The notes: generated by a model from the letters alone, not told the origin. A stretch of 64,000 nt of DNA from Alg239-R122 sp041746135 (GCA_041746135.1 JBGTHQ010000031.1:1-64000), one strand, 5' to 3'. Shown: positions 34,855 to 44,036, counted from the stretch's first letter. Numbers and translations are program-made.

Positions 34855-37359
34855 TTAACCTCTTAACTCGCCTCCCAGTTTCTTCGCATTCGCCACCACA
34901 TTATCGGAAATGGCCTGCAATTCCTCCTCGGTGAAGCTTTTGTCGCTTGGCTGCAAAGTCACTTCGATGGCGAGCGATTTCTTGCCCTCCGGCAAATCGC
35001 CGCCCGAAAACAGGTCGAACAGGCGGGCATCGACGATCGCTTTCTTGTCCGCGCCTTTGACAGCGCGCACCAGATCGCCTGCCGCCAAACTGTTATCGAC
35101 GACAAAGGCAAAGTCGCGCGTCACGGCCTGCAGCGCGGGCGGCGCATAGGCGGCGCGCATATGGTTGCCCACCGCTTTTATGGGAATAGCGTCGAGGAAA
35201 ATCTCCGCGCCCATGACCGCGCCTTTCAGACCGTAGGCCTTGGCGGTTCTGGGATGCAACGTACCATAGGCCGCGAGGATTTTCTTCGGACCGAGCCGCA
35301 ACGTGCCCGACTGGCCAGGATGATAATGTGCGCCATTCCCGGAATCATCGGGGCCAAAATCCATCAGCTTGTCGGTCGGCGCGCCCGCTGCGCTGAGCAA
35401 TGCGATCACCTCGGCCTTGATATCATAGGGGTCGAACCGCGCCGACTTGCCATCCTGCCAGCCGCGCGCGCTTTTGTCGCCGCTCAGTACGATGCCGACG
35501 GTCGGCTTTTCGTCGCTATGGCCGTTATCTTTGCGAAAGTAGCGCCGCCCAACTTCGAATAGGCGGATGGACCTCGCGCCGCGATCAAGATTGCGTTTGG
35601 TGGCCGATAGCAGCCCCGGTAGCAGCGAGGGCCGCATGATCTTCAGTTCTTCGGAAATAGGATTGGCCAGCGTCCAGTCACCGCCGCCGAAAGGCGCGGC
35701 TTCGCCCTTAGAAATAAAGCTCCAGTTGACCGCTTCGTTCAGCCCGCGCGCCGCCGCCGACCGGCGTACGCGGCGTTCGGCGAGTTGCATCAATGATGCT
35801 GTGGGAGCAGCTACGCCGGGCGCGCGTGGAAGCGGCACCGATGCGATCGCATCGAGCCCGACCATGCGCACTACTTCCTCGACAATATCGGGCGCGCCGA
35901 TGACGTCACGCCGCCATGACGGTATTTGAATCTCCCAGTTCCCGTCACTCCGGACTTGATCCGGAGTCCAGTTCCCGTCGTTGATACCGGGTGCACGGTC
36001 AGAAGTTGGATTCCCGCTTTCGCGAGAATGATGTGTCACTTTAAAACCAAGCGCTTCAAGTATCGCTTGCTGCCGCTTTTCCTCGACCGCGACACCGCCG
36101 AGAGTGGTGCACAATGCAGGGTCGTAAGCTATGGTGCACACATCCAGAGGCGGCGTGCCGGCGCGCGCGACCCTGCTGGCGCTGCCGCCGCAATGCTCGA
36201 GTACCAGTCTGGTGGCAAGCGCAAGGCCTTTATCCAGAAACGCAGGATCGACGCCGCGTTCGAAACGCTGCCGCGCATCGGAGGTCAGCCCAAGCTTCTG
36301 CCCGGCAAGGGCAATATGGTCGGGCGCGAAATAGGCGCATTCGATTAGCACGTCGGTGGTATCGTCCGCCGCGCCCGAATGTTCGCCGCCCATGATGCCG
36401 CCGATATCGTGCACATGTTTGTCGTCGGCAATGACAGTGATAGTGTCGTCGAGCGCATATGTCTTGCCGTTGAGCGCGAGCATTTGCTCTCCGGCCTTTG
36501 CCTTGCGCGCGGTGAGCGGGCCGGACAGTTTCGCGCGATCATAGACATGCAGCGGACGGCCGAGATCGAGCATGATGTAGTTGGTGATGTCGACCAGCGC
36601 GCTGATCGGTTTCTGCCCAATCGCGACCAGCTTGCTCCGCATCCACTCGGACGAAGGACCGTTGGTGATGCCCGATACCGCCTGCGCATAGAAAGCGGGA
36701 CAGCCTTCGCTATCCTCGATCCGAATGTCAGGTGCCGGGTCGCTGCCTTCAACCGGCTCCAGTGATTTTGCCTTGTATACGTCGGCCAGCGGCTTGAGCG
36801 TACCCATCCCGGCGGCGGCCAGATCGCGGGCGATGCCGCGCACGCCCATGCAATCCTGCCGGTTCGGCGTGATCGCCACATCGAGAACGGGATCGTCAAT
36901 GCCCGCGTAATCGGCAAAGCTCGTTCCCACCGGCGCATCGGCGGGCAGATCGAGTATGCCGTCATGGTCCTCGCCCAGTTCCAGCTCGCGCGCGCTGCAC
37001 ATCATGCCGAAGCTTTCGACGTCGCGGATCTTTGCGGGTTTGAGCGTAAAATCGCTGCCTGGAATATAGGTGCCGGGAGGTCCAAATACGCCGATCATAC
37101 CGGCGCGTGCATTGGGCGCACCGCACACAACCTGCCACGGTTTTTCGCTGCCATCGTCGACCGACAGCAATTGCAATTTGTCGGCATTGGGATGCGGCGC
37201 AGCCGAGACAACTCTGGCCACGCGAAAGTCGCGCAGCTTGTCGGCGGGGTTCTCGATACCTTCCAGCTCAAGCCCGATGGCGGTCAGCTTGTCGGCAATT
37301 TCTGTAAGGCTAGCGGCGGTGTCGAGATGCTCCTTGAGCCAGCTTAATGTGAACTTCAT
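34855..37359 (-). CDS. pheT: Phenylalanyl-tRNA synthetase beta subunit, with an in-frame repeat insertion
   Basis: The start at 37359 (MKFTLSWLKEHLDT) overlaps the pheS stop (ATGA); the long upstream frame is spurious. The 834-residue protein has the tRNA-binding OB domain (LRDFRVARVVSAAPHPNADK), the B3/B4 editing region, B5 (GVDPAFL..), IPSWRRDVIGAPDIVEEVVRM, and the C-terminal anticodon-binding FDX-ACB domain (FAFVVDNSL...EVTLQPSDKSFTEEEL). It is about 30 residues longer than usual because palindromic repeat copy B (residues about 443-472) encodes a loop between GFKVT and WEIQIPSWRRD. With PheS it charges tRNA-Phe as an alpha2beta2 tetramer. Confidence 0.95.
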   Translation of the reverse strand: MKFTLSWLKEHLDTAASLTEIADKLTAIGLELEGIENPADKLRDFRVARVVSAAPHPNADKLQLLSVDDGSEKPWQVVCGAPNARAGMIGVFGPPGTYIPGSDFTLKPAKIRDVESFGMMCSARELELGEDHDGILDLPADAPVGTSFADYAGIDDPVLDVAITPNRQDCMGVRGIARDLAAAGMGTLKPLADVYKAKSLEPVEGSDPAPDIRIEDSEGCPAFYAQAVSGITNGPSSEWMRSKLVAIGQKPISALVDITNYIMLDLGRPLHVYDRAKLSGPLTARKAKAGEQMLALNGKTYALDDTITVIADDKHVHDIGGIMGGEHSGAADDTTDVLIECAYFAPDHIALAGQKLGLTSDARQRFERGVDPAFLDKGLALATRLVLEHCGGSASRVARAGTPPLDVCTIAYDPALCTTLGGVAVEEKRQQAILEALGFKVTHHSRESGNPTSDRAPGINDGNWTPDQVRSDGNWEIQIPSWRRDVIGAPDIVEEVVRMVGLDAIASVPLPRAPGVAAPTASLMQLAERRVRRSAAARGLNEAVNWSFISKGEAAPFGGGDWTLANPISEELKIMRPSLLPGLLSATKRNLDRGARSIRLFEVGRRYFRKDNGHSDEKPTVGIVLSGDKSARGWQDGKSARFDPYDIKAEVIALLSAAGAPTDKLMDFGPDDSGNGAHYHPGQSGTLRLGPKKILAAYGTLHPRTAKAYGLKGAVMGAEIFLDAIPIKAVGNHMRAAYAPPALQAVTRDFAFVVDNSLAAGDLVRAVKGADKKAIVDARLFDLFSGGDLPEGKKSLAIEVTLQPSDKSFTEEELQAISDNVVANAKKLGGELRG
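35944..36032 (-). repeat. 89-bp palindromic repeat element, copy B (inside pheT, translated)
   Basis: It starts GTCACTCC and ends GAGAATGAT, aligned end to end with copy A and in the same orientation. Read on the coding strand it gives HSRESGNPTSDRAP..., then NWTPDQVRSDGN, a composition foreign to PheT but typical of translated palindromic repeats. The flanking PheT sequence resumes in frame (WEIQIPSWRRD), so the gene remains intact. The insertion point is a variable loop of the B5 region. Confidence 0.88.
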
Positions 37360-38450
37360 GCGCCCACGCCTCCGCTCAGCGTCGGTACGTCGAGCGCGCC
37401 GAACCCGTAATGTTTGAGCCAGCGCAGGTCGCCGTCGAAAAACGCGCGCAGATCGTGCATGCCGTATTTCAGCATGGCGAGCCGGTCGATACCGCAGCCG
37501 AACGCGAAACCCTGCCATATGTCGGGATCGAGCCCGCAATTCTCGATCACTTTGCGACCCACCATGCCGCTGCCGAGTATCTCCATCCAGCCGCCATTTT
37601 CGCTGTTCGGATCGCCGCCGATCACGCGCTTGCCGTTCTCGACGCTGAAACCAACATCGACCTCGGCACTGGGTTCTGTGAAGGGGAAATAGCTGGGACG
37701 CAGCCGCAGTTCGACGTCGTCGCGTTCGAAAAACGCACGCACGAATGTCTCGAGTGTCCATTTGAGGTGCCCCATATGGATGCCCTTGTCGATCACAAGG
37801 CCTTCGACCTGATGAAACATTGGCGTATGGGTGGCATCGCTGTCGCTGCGATAGGTGCGGCCGGGGGCGATGATGCGGATTGGCGGTTCGCTATTCATCA
37901 TCGTGCGGATTTGCACCGGCGAGGTATGCGTGCGCAGCAACATCTGCTGCCCTTCGCTGTCGGCATCGGGGAAATAGAATGTGTCGTGCATCGCGCGCGC
38001 GGGGTGGGTTTCAGGGATATTGAGCGCGGTGAAATTGCGCCAGTCGTCCTCGATCTCCGGTCCTTCAGCCACCGAAAATCCGAGGTCGGCAAAGATTTCG
38101 GCTAGCTCGTCCATTACTTGGGCAACCGGATGCACACTGCCTTGCGGCGTTTCTGGCGCGGGCAGGGTGAGGTCGATCGCTTCGACGGAGAGCTTGGCGT
38201 CGAGCAGCGCATCTTCCATGGCGGTCTTGCGATCGGCAATAGCATTGGCGACCGCTTCGCGCGCACCATTGATTTTCGGACCCTGGACCTGCCGTTCTTC
38301 GGCGCTCATTTTGCCCAGCGTTTTCAAAAGCGCGCTGATTTCGCCCTTCTTGCCAAGCGCACGTACGCGGATATCTTCAAGCGCATTACCGTCAGCCGCC
38401 TTGTCGATCTCGGCCAGATAATCCGATGCCAGTTTCTCAATATCACTCAT
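37356..38450 (-). CDS. pheS: Phenylalanyl-tRNA synthetase alpha subunit
   Basis: A 364-residue class II synthetase catalytic subunit. The N-terminal coiled coil (residues about 1-90) includes ALGKKGEISALLKTLGKMSAEER. Motif 2 (RTHTSPVQIRTM..., then GRTYRSDSDATHTPMFHQVEGL) and motif 3 (GIDRLAMLKYGMHDLR) are clear. It follows GGAG and overlaps pheT by four bases; the two subunits are co-translated. The rpmI-rplT terminator (38515-38551) lies 65 bp upstream, so pheST probably has its own promoter. Confidence 0.96.
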   Translation of the reverse strand: MSDIEKLASDYLAEIDKAADGNALEDIRVRALGKKGEISALLKTLGKMSAEERQVQGPKINGAREAVANAIADRKTAMEDALLDAKLSVEAIDLTLPAPETPQGSVHPVAQVMDELAEIFADLGFSVAEGPEIEDDWRNFTALNIPETHPARAMHDTFYFPDADSEGQQMLLRTHTSPVQIRTMMNSEPPIRIIAPGRTYRSDSDATHTPMFHQVEGLVIDKGIHMGHLKWTLETFVRAFFERDDVELRLRPSYFPFTEPSAEVDVGFSVENGKRVIGGDPNSENGGWMEILGSGMVGRKVIENCGLDPDIWQGFAFGCGIDRLAMLKYGMHDLRAFFDGDLRWLKHYGFGALDVPTLSGGVGA

Positions 38451-38514
38451 AACTGCTCCATACGCTTTGGCAGGTGTTGCGCACTCCTAAGCAAAACGGC
38501 TGCGCAAACCAATG

Positions 38515-38551
38515 AAAAAAGCGCCGAAAGCGTTTCCGCCCGGCGCCTTTT
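38515..38551 (-). terminator. Rho-independent terminator of rpmI-rplT
   Basis: Read on the minus strand, GGCGCCG (38547-38541) pairs with CGGCGCT (38526-38520) around a 14-base loop, followed by six T (38520-38515). It lies 18 bp after the rplT stop and separates the ribosomal-protein operon from pheST. Confidence 0.8.
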
Positions 38552-38568
38552 CCTATGATCATCGACAT

Positions 38569-38931
38569 TCAGTCTTTGGGAAGCGCGTCCTTGGACTGTT
38601 GGATAATCGTTTTAAATACGTCGCCTTCATTCATCGCGAGGTCGGCCATGACTTTACGGTCAAGGTCGATACCGGCGAGTTTGACGCCGTGCATGAACGT
38701 GCCGTAGGTCATGCCTTCGGCGCGAACGGCGGCGTTGATACGCTGAATCCACAGCGCGCGGAAGCTGCGCTTCTTGACCTTGCGATCGCGATACGCATAT
38801 TGGCCGGCTTTTTCGACAGCCTGCCGGGCGATGCGGATGGTATTCTTGCGGCGGCCATAATAGCCTTTTGCCTGCTCCAGAATCTTTTTGTGTTTTGCGC
38901 GGGTGGTAACACCCCGTTTGACGCGTGCCAT
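38569..38931 (-). CDS. rplT: 50S ribosomal protein L20
   Basis: A 120-residue L20, the usual length, opening MARVKRGVTTRAKHKKILEQ and rich in Arg/Lys. It binds 23S rRNA early in 50S assembly and in other bacteria represses its own operon by binding the messenger. Its partner rpmI lies upstream, but infC, which usually precedes rpmI, is not here. The intergenic stretch carries a very stable 28-bp inverted repeat (38979-39050). Confidence 0.97.
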   Translation of the reverse strand: MARVKRGVTTRAKHKKILEQAKGYYGRRKNTIRIARQAVEKAGQYAYRDRKVKKRSFRALWIQRINAAVRAEGMTYGTFMHGVKLAGIDLDRKVMADLAMNEGDVFKTIIQQSKDALPKD

Positions 38932-38978
38932 AATCTATATCCTTTGTTTTGATTGCCTCTCGGCAAAATGCGGTTCCG

Positions 38979-39050
38979 GCCCGCTCCCCCGCCCAAGCTC
39001 CCGATAGCCTGTCCCGGTAGTGTATCGGGAGCTTGGGCGGGGGAGCGGGC
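38979..39050 (-). repeat. 28-bp perfect inverted repeat between rpmI and rplT
   Basis: The arm at 38979-39006 is the exact reverse complement of the arm at 39023-39050, with a 16-base loop. The arms are C/G-rich and end in CCGATA/TATCGG at the loop side. On the transcribed strand it would fold into an extremely stable hairpin in the rpmI-rplT messenger. No T-run follows, so it is not a simple terminator; I see no target-site duplication. Confidence 0.95.
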
Positions 39051-39082
39051 TGGTGCCGACCGCGAGTATGAACGAGCCTAAC

Positions 39083-39283
39083 TTACAATCCGTAAGGCGC
39101 CCATTTTTTCACTGTGCGTGCATCGGCATCGCAGGCCACTTTCGTGCCGCGGTTCTGGCGGATATATTTCGCATTATGGCTCATCAGGCGGTGGCGTTTG
39201 CCGGCCACACCGAATTTCACTTTGCCGGTCGCGGTGATTTTGAACCGCTTTTTGACGCCGGACTTGGTCTTCAGCTTGGGCAT
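39083..39283 (-). CDS. rpmI: 50S ribosomal protein L35
   Basis: The start at 39283 (MPKLKTKSGVKKRFKITATG) has a GAGGAG site; the upstream 14-residue extension is not part of L35. At 66 residues it matches the family, with the conserved GKRHRLMSHNAKYIRQNRGT block. It is the first gene of rpmI-rplT; infC is not adjacent, so the operon is shorter than the classical one. Confidence 0.96.
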   Translation of the reverse strand: MPKLKTKSGVKKRFKITATGKVKFGVAGKRHRLMSHNAKYIRQNRGTKVACDADARTVKKWAPYGL

Positions 39284-39481
39284 TTTGATCTCCTCAGATA
39301 ATTGAGTGTCTTTGATTGAATGCACATGGCAGCCCTAACCGGCCAGCGCATCCCGTACGAAAGCGGGGCAGTAGCGGCAGGTGCGCGATTCGGCAAGTAA
39401 TAAGTTGACAAGCGACTGGCGAACATTCTGCTTCTGCGGTAAACAGGAAATACCCATATTTGATGAAGAGTTCATAGTGCT

Positions 39482-41656
39482 ATGCAAACCCGGCAATTTC
39501 GCACCTATGCGCAGCGCACATGGTCACCCGAATGGCTCCGGCGTCAGCCCGGACCGGTGCGTATCGCGGTGCGGGCGATCGCTCTCGTCTTCCTCGCGCT
39601 GTTCCTGATCTGGCTTTTGCTGTTCATCACCAAGGGGCGGTTCCTGAAAAGCCCGTTCGAAAGCTATCTGAGCGGCAGCAGCGAGCGGCCAGTCAATGTG
39701 GAGGGCGATTTCCAGCTCTATTTCGCGCCGTTCACAATCAAGTTCCTGGCCGAGGATATGACCGTGGCCAATCCGTCCTGGATCAAGGATCGCGACTTTT
39801 TCACCAGCGATCGCATCGAAATGCGCATTGCGCCGCTGTCCTTGCTGTTCGGAAAGACGCGGGTCCACTGGCTCGCACTCGAAAATGCCGCGATCGACCT
39901 GCAATGGGACAAGGCCCGCAAGCGCAACAGCTGGAGCTTCGGTGATCCCGGCGCGCCGTCCGATTTCACCATTCCGCTGATCGAGCGTGCCCGCATCGCC
40001 GGTACAAAATTGCGCTATATCGATCCGCTGTTCCAGCTTGTCACCAATATCGGCGTAGAAACGGTCAAGGCCACCGACAGCGATTTCGAAAGCGATATCC
40101 GCTTTTCGGGCGACGGCACGATGCGCGCCAAGACATTCACGCTGTCGGGCAGCCTGCTGTCGCCTGACGCCACGCTGGCGGGCGGCCGCAACAAGCTGGC
40201 GGCGGTAATGAAATCGGCCGGAACGCGCGTCGATGTCGGTGGTACATTGGCCGGCGCGACCGACATCGAGGGCGCGGATCTCAAGACCAAGGCCACCGGA
40301 CCCAGCCTTGCCGACCTGTTTGATTTCCTCGGCGTGGCCGTTCCCGAATCGCGCAGGTACACCCTCACGTCCGACCTGACCTATCGCAGCGGCGAGTGGC
40401 GCTTTACTAGGATGAAAGGTATTGTTGGCGAAAGCGATCTCGCGGGCAAGGTGACCGCCTCCTTCCCGAACAACCGGCTCTATCTCAATGCCGATCTCAA
40501 GACCAAGACGCTTGATATCGTCGATATCGGCCCGATCCTCGGCTATGATCCGGTGCGGCTTGAGACGCAGGGGACCGACGGCATCATCCGCACCGTCGGC
40601 GGGCGACCCACCGTGCTGCCCGATGCGCCGCTTCGCACCGAGGCGCTGAAACGGTTCGATGCGCGCATCAAATATAGCGCGGCCAATATCCGCGCCGAAA
40701 GCTTTCCGATATCCAATGTCGACCTGTTGATGACGCTCGACAACAATCTGCTCAAACTGACGCCGGCCAAGGCCAGAGTGGCGGGCGGGTTGCTGACCGC
40801 CAATGTCACGATCAATGCGCGCAATCCGGCGGTGCAGACCGATTACGACATCACGCTCTCGCCGACTAATATGGGCAAGCTGTTTGCCAATTTCGGCGTG
40901 GAAAATAACGGCACGACCGGCACGGTCAAGGGTCGGGTACAGCTGACAGGCACGGGCGACAGCGTGCGCGAATCCCTGTCCACCTCGCGCGGCCGCATTG
41001 CCTTTATCATGCCGCAGGGGTCGATCGTGACCGGCAATGCGCAGCTGGCCGAACTCGATATCGGCGTGTTCGCGCAGAAAATGTTCGAGGACAAGCTCGA
41101 CAAACCGATCGCGCTCAATTGCGGGCTGGTCGCTTTTACCGTGCGCGACGGCATTGCCGCCGCCGATCCGATCCTGCTCGACACCAGCAAGAACGTGATC
41201 CTGGGCCGCGGCGGCTTCAGTTTCCGGACCGAAGCGATCGACATGGCGATGCGCGCCGACGGCAAGAAATTCAGCCTGTTTTCGGGCCAGTCGCCGGTCA
41301 GTATTGACGGCTATTTCGCCAAGCCGGGTATCGATCCGATCAGCGGCGACCTGTTGGCACGGGCGGGTGCGGGGATCGGCCTTGCCATTGTCGCCGCGCC
41401 GCTTGCCGGGGTGCTGGCTTTCGTTGATGTGGGCGATGCCAAGAGCGCAGCCTGCGGCCCCGTGCTGAACGGCGCAAGGGCGGCGGCGCAGCGCACCATC
41501 AAGGGCGAGAGACGCGACGATGTCGGCCGCGGCACTACCGCGAAATCCGAAGACGGAAAATCGAGCGACGAAGACAAAAAGCAACAGCGCGACAAGCTGC
41601 TGAAAGGCGAAAATCCGAAGCAAAAGAAAGAGAAGAAGTTTCTGGGGGTTTTCTGA
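39482..41656 (+). CDS. AsmA-family protein
   Basis: A 724-residue protein anchored by an N-terminal membrane helix (about residues 28-50, AIALVFLALFLIWLLLFI) with a large periplasmic part. The AsmA pattern is seen after the helix (GDFQLYFAPFTIKFLAEDMTVANPSW...IEMRIAPLSLLFGKTRV...LALENAAIDLQWD) and in the conserved C-terminal region (KGRVQLTGTGDSVRESLSTSRGRIAFIMPQGSI). AsmA-like proteins are thought to bridge the inner and outer membranes for phospholipid transport. The tail is Lys/Asp/Glu-rich and ends in KKEKKFLGVF. It stands alone. Confidence 0.9.
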   Translation: MQTRQFRTYAQRTWSPEWLRRQPGPVRIAVRAIALVFLALFLIWLLLFITKGRFLKSPFESYLSGSSERPVNVEGDFQLYFAPFTIKFLAEDMTVANPSWIKDRDFFTSDRIEMRIAPLSLLFGKTRVHWLALENAAIDLQWDKARKRNSWSFGDPGAPSDFTIPLIERARIAGTKLRYIDPLFQLVTNIGVETVKATDSDFESDIRFSGDGTMRAKTFTLSGSLLSPDATLAGGRNKLAAVMKSAGTRVDVGGTLAGATDIEGADLKTKATGPSLADLFDFLGVAVPESRRYTLTSDLTYRSGEWRFTRMKGIVGESDLAGKVTASFPNNRLYLNADLKTKTLDIVDIGPILGYDPVRLETQGTDGIIRTVGGRPTVLPDAPLRTEALKRFDARIKYSAANIRAESFPISNVDLLMTLDNNLLKLTPAKARVAGGLLTANVTINARNPAVQTDYDITLSPTNMGKLFANFGVENNGTTGTVKGRVQLTGTGDSVRESLSTSRGRIAFIMPQGSIVTGNAQLAELDIGVFAQKMFEDKLDKPIALNCGLVAFTVRDGIAAADPILLDTSKNVILGRGGFSFRTEAIDMAMRADGKKFSLFSGQSPVSIDGYFAKPGIDPISGDLLARAGAGIGLAIVAAPLAGVLAFVDVGDAKSAACGPVLNGARAAAQRTIKGERRDDVGRGTTAKSEDGKSSDEDKKQQRDKLLKGENPKQKKEKKFLGVF

Positions 41657-41669
41657 CGTCACCTAAAGG

Positions 41670-42164
41670 CTAGAGCAACGTTATTTGTCCGGAATTTCTG
41701 ACGCGTACATGCGTCTGATAATAGTAAAGATCGGTCTGCTTTCCGTCATTTCCAAAAAAGCCAATTCTTACACGCTGCGCTGTTCCACTAACGATAATTT
41801 GCCTACCCTTGAAAACATTTTCCAAATTATTCCCATTATATTTTCTCAGTATTCCCTGTGCAACGACATTGGGTATGGCAATGGTCAGGTTCGTCTGATC
41901 GCGATAATCTTTTTCCGAATTGAGATAATAATGGTCCCGCTGTCGGCCTACCGCCTCGACCTTCATTATGAAATTGCCGCTAACCGCACCAGAAGGCGCT
42001 GCCTTGGCGGCGAATATGACGGCTTGTTCGGGAGAAAGACAACCGTTTGCACATAAATTCTGCGATGTTCGAGGTGGAGCAGACACTATAGGTGGCGGCA
42101 CTGCCTGTGCTGTACCAACGGTCCCAAAAATGGCAAGAATCCCAAGAGCCTTAAAAAAATTCAT
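41670..42164 (-). CDS. Exported hypothetical protein
   Basis: The start at 42164 (MNFFKALGILAIFGTVGTAQA) follows AAGGA and gives 164 residues with a clear signal peptide cleaved after AQA. The mature part contains two Cys (CANGC) near its start and a repeated strand pattern (NFIMKVEAVGRQRDHYYLNSE..., FKGRQIIVSGTAQRVRIGF) that looks like an OB-type beta barrel. I do not recognise the family. It is convergent with the AsmA gene and more AT-rich than its neighbours, so recent acquisition is possible. Confidence 0.7.
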   Translation of the reverse strand: MNFFKALGILAIFGTVGTAQAVPPPIVSAPPRTSQNLCANGCLSPEQAVIFAAKAAPSGAVSGNFIMKVEAVGRQRDHYYLNSEKDYRDQTNLTIAIPNVVAQGILRKYNGNNLENVFKGRQIIVSGTAQRVRIGFFGNDGKQTDLYYYQTHVRVRNSGQITLL

Positions 42165-42418
42165 CCGGAAATCCTTTGCACACATAGCTTGGGTACGCTG
42201 TGAATTCGTGGGAACTGTATATTATGATTAATCTGCAACTTTGGCAAGCGCGGCTTTGGCAGCCATCTGCTGCCGGATATCAGAAATCTTGTCCGATAAC
42301 GCGAATAGGGTGATAAGTCGGAAATAGCCTCACTACACAATAATGAAACACCGCTGCGCTAGGCTTTTTCACACCTTGGGATAGTCCCAGAATTCGAGGC
42401 CGTAAAAAAGCAAACTGA

Positions 42419-43234
42419 CTATTCCGCCGGGAGTTTAGTGATTATGCCCGCCATCCCCATCGCTTCAAGCACATCGTCGGTACGTGCCGGATCGCCGAGC
42501 GCGAGTACATGACCACCCCCTTCATCGGCGCTGCCCGCATGCAGCGGATCGCCGTTCCAGTCGCATATATGCCCACCCGCACCCTCGACGATCGGCACCA
42601 GAGCGGCAAAATCGTGCAGCTTCAAGCCGGTTTCGGCGACGATATCGACATGGCCCGACGCGACGAGGCCGTAATTATAGCAATCGCCGCCCCAGATCAG
42701 CCGCTTGTGATCGGTCTTTTGTGCGAGCGCCATGAAATGGTCGGCATCGTGGTCGCTGAACAAATGCGGGCTTGTCGTGGCGAGCAGCGCATCGCTGAGC
42801 TCGCGGCAGGCGCGCGACCTGGCGGGCTTGCCGTTAAATTCGGTCGGACGCCCGGTCATCCCGCTCCAGCGTTCGCGCGCGATCGGCTGGTCGAGCACAC
42901 CGATCACCGGCCAGCCGTCCTTCAGCATCGCTACCAACGTACCGAATATAGGCCGGCCGGCGATAAAGCTGGTGGTGCCGTCGATTGGGTCCAGCACCCA
43001 GGTCTTGCCCGAGCTGCCCTGTTTGGTGCCGAATTCCTCGCCGATAATCTCGTCATCGGGGCGTTCTGTGTCCAATATATCGCGCATCGCGGTTTCGGCG
43101 GCGCGGTCGGCCTCGGTCACGGGGGAGGAATCGTCCTTGGTCACGGTGGCAAACGTGCCCCGGAAAAACGGGCGGATGGCTTCACCGGCGGCGTCGGCAA
43201 GGCGGTGGGCGAGGGCAAGGTCGTCTTTGGTCAT
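42419..43234 (-). CDS. hisN: Histidinol-phosphatase of the inositol-monophosphatase family
   Basis: A 271-residue metal-dependent phosphatase. The metal-binding motifs are IIGEEFG (Glu), WVLDPIDGTTSFIAGRPIFG and, near the C-terminus, a WGGDCYNYGLVASGHVDIVAE segment followed by HDFAALVPIVEGAGG. The last two blocks are typical of the HisN subgroup, which dephosphorylates histidinol phosphate, rather than of generic inositol monophosphatases. Cytosolic, single gene. The hisC aminotransferase of the same pathway is at 29468-30586. Confidence 0.9.
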   Translation of the reverse strand: MTKDDLALAHRLADAAGEAIRPFFRGTFATVTKDDSSPVTEADRAAETAMRDILDTERPDDEIIGEEFGTKQGSSGKTWVLDPIDGTTSFIAGRPIFGTLVAMLKDGWPVIGVLDQPIARERWSGMTGRPTEFNGKPARSRACRELSDALLATTSPHLFSDHDADHFMALAQKTDHKRLIWGGDCYNYGLVASGHVDIVAETGLKLHDFAALVPIVEGAGGHICDWNGDPLHAGSADEGGGHVLALGDPARTDDVLEAMGMAGIITKLPAE

Positions 43235-43277
43235 GCGGCTCTTGTGCCGCGTGATCGCCGCCCATGCAAGCCGCCAT

Positions 43278-44036
43278 TCAGTGCGCGTAAATCATTTTGC
43301 GCGTCATACCGCCGTCGATGGTGAGCACCTGGCCGGTGATAAAGCTCGCATCCCCGCTCGCCAGATAGGCGACCGCTGCGGCGATATCGCGCACTTCGCC
43401 GACGCGGCCCGCCGGATGCTGCTGGCGATCGACCTTGCGGTGGTCGGCCTCGCTGCGTTGCGACGATTTCTGCCACGGGCTGGTCTCGATCCAGCCGGGC
43501 TGGATGCAATTGACGCGGATATCGGGGCCCAGGCTGATCGCCAGCGCGTGGGTGAGCGCCACCAGTCCGCCCTTGGCCGCGGCATAGGCTTCGCAATCGG
43601 GTTCCGACATGACCGCACGGGTCGAGGCGATATTGACGATCGCGCCCTTGGCTTCGCGCAGGGCGGGCACCGCCGCGCGCGTACACAGGAATGCGGCGGT
43701 CAGGCTGGCGTCGATCCATTTCTGCCAGTCGTTGAGCGCCAGCTTTTCGACCGGCCCCGAATAGGGATCGGCAATGCCCGCATTGTTGACGAGCAAAGCC
43801 AGAGGCGCACTGCGCCATGTCTCTATGCGTCCGAAAGCTTTTTTGACCGCGTTTTCGTCGCCCGCATCGCAATGCACGCCCAGCAGCCGGTCGTCCGGCT
43901 GGGTGTTGCCAAGTTCGCCCAGCGCGTCCGTGTCGAGATCGAGCACGGCGACATGCCACCCGGTCTGCAAAAGATGCTCGGCGCAGCCGCGACCGATGCC
44001 TTGCGCGCCGCCGGTAATGATCGCGGTTCGGGTCAT
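43278..44036 (-). CDS. SDR-family oxidoreductase
   Basis: A 252-residue short-chain dehydrogenase with the nucleotide motif TGGAQGIGRG, NNAG at the end of strand four, catalytic Ser in NIASTRA, and YAAAKGG (Tyr-x-x-x-Lys). DLDTDALGEL with an acidic residue after strand two favours NAD(H) over NADP(H). C-terminal segments (CIQPGWIETSPW, YLASGDASFITGQVLTIDGG) are standard. The substrate is unknown; glucose or 3-oxoacyl dehydrogenases are possible. It is on the same strand as, but 62 bp from, prs. Confidence 0.9.
   Translation of the reverse strand: MTRTAIITGGAQGIGRGCAEHLLQTGWHVAVLDLDTDALGELGNTQPDDRLLGVHCDAGDENAVKKAFGRIETWRSAPLALLVNNAGIADPYSGPVEKLALNDWQKWIDASLTAAFLCTRAAVPALREAKGAIVNIASTRAVMSEPDCEAYAAAKGGLVALTHALAISLGPDIRVNCIQPGWIETSPWQKSSQRSEADHRKVDRQQHPAGRVGEVRDIAAAVAYLASGDASFITGQVLTIDGGMTRKMIYAH

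Noticed and set aside
37360..37761. 134-residue N-terminal extension of pheT
   Set aside because: It lies inside pheS in another frame and is Arg-rich; the start overlapping the pheS stop is normal for pheST.
39524..41662. 712-codon frame antisense to the AsmA gene
   Set aside because: Shadow frame; the + strand carries the membrane anchor and AsmA pattern.
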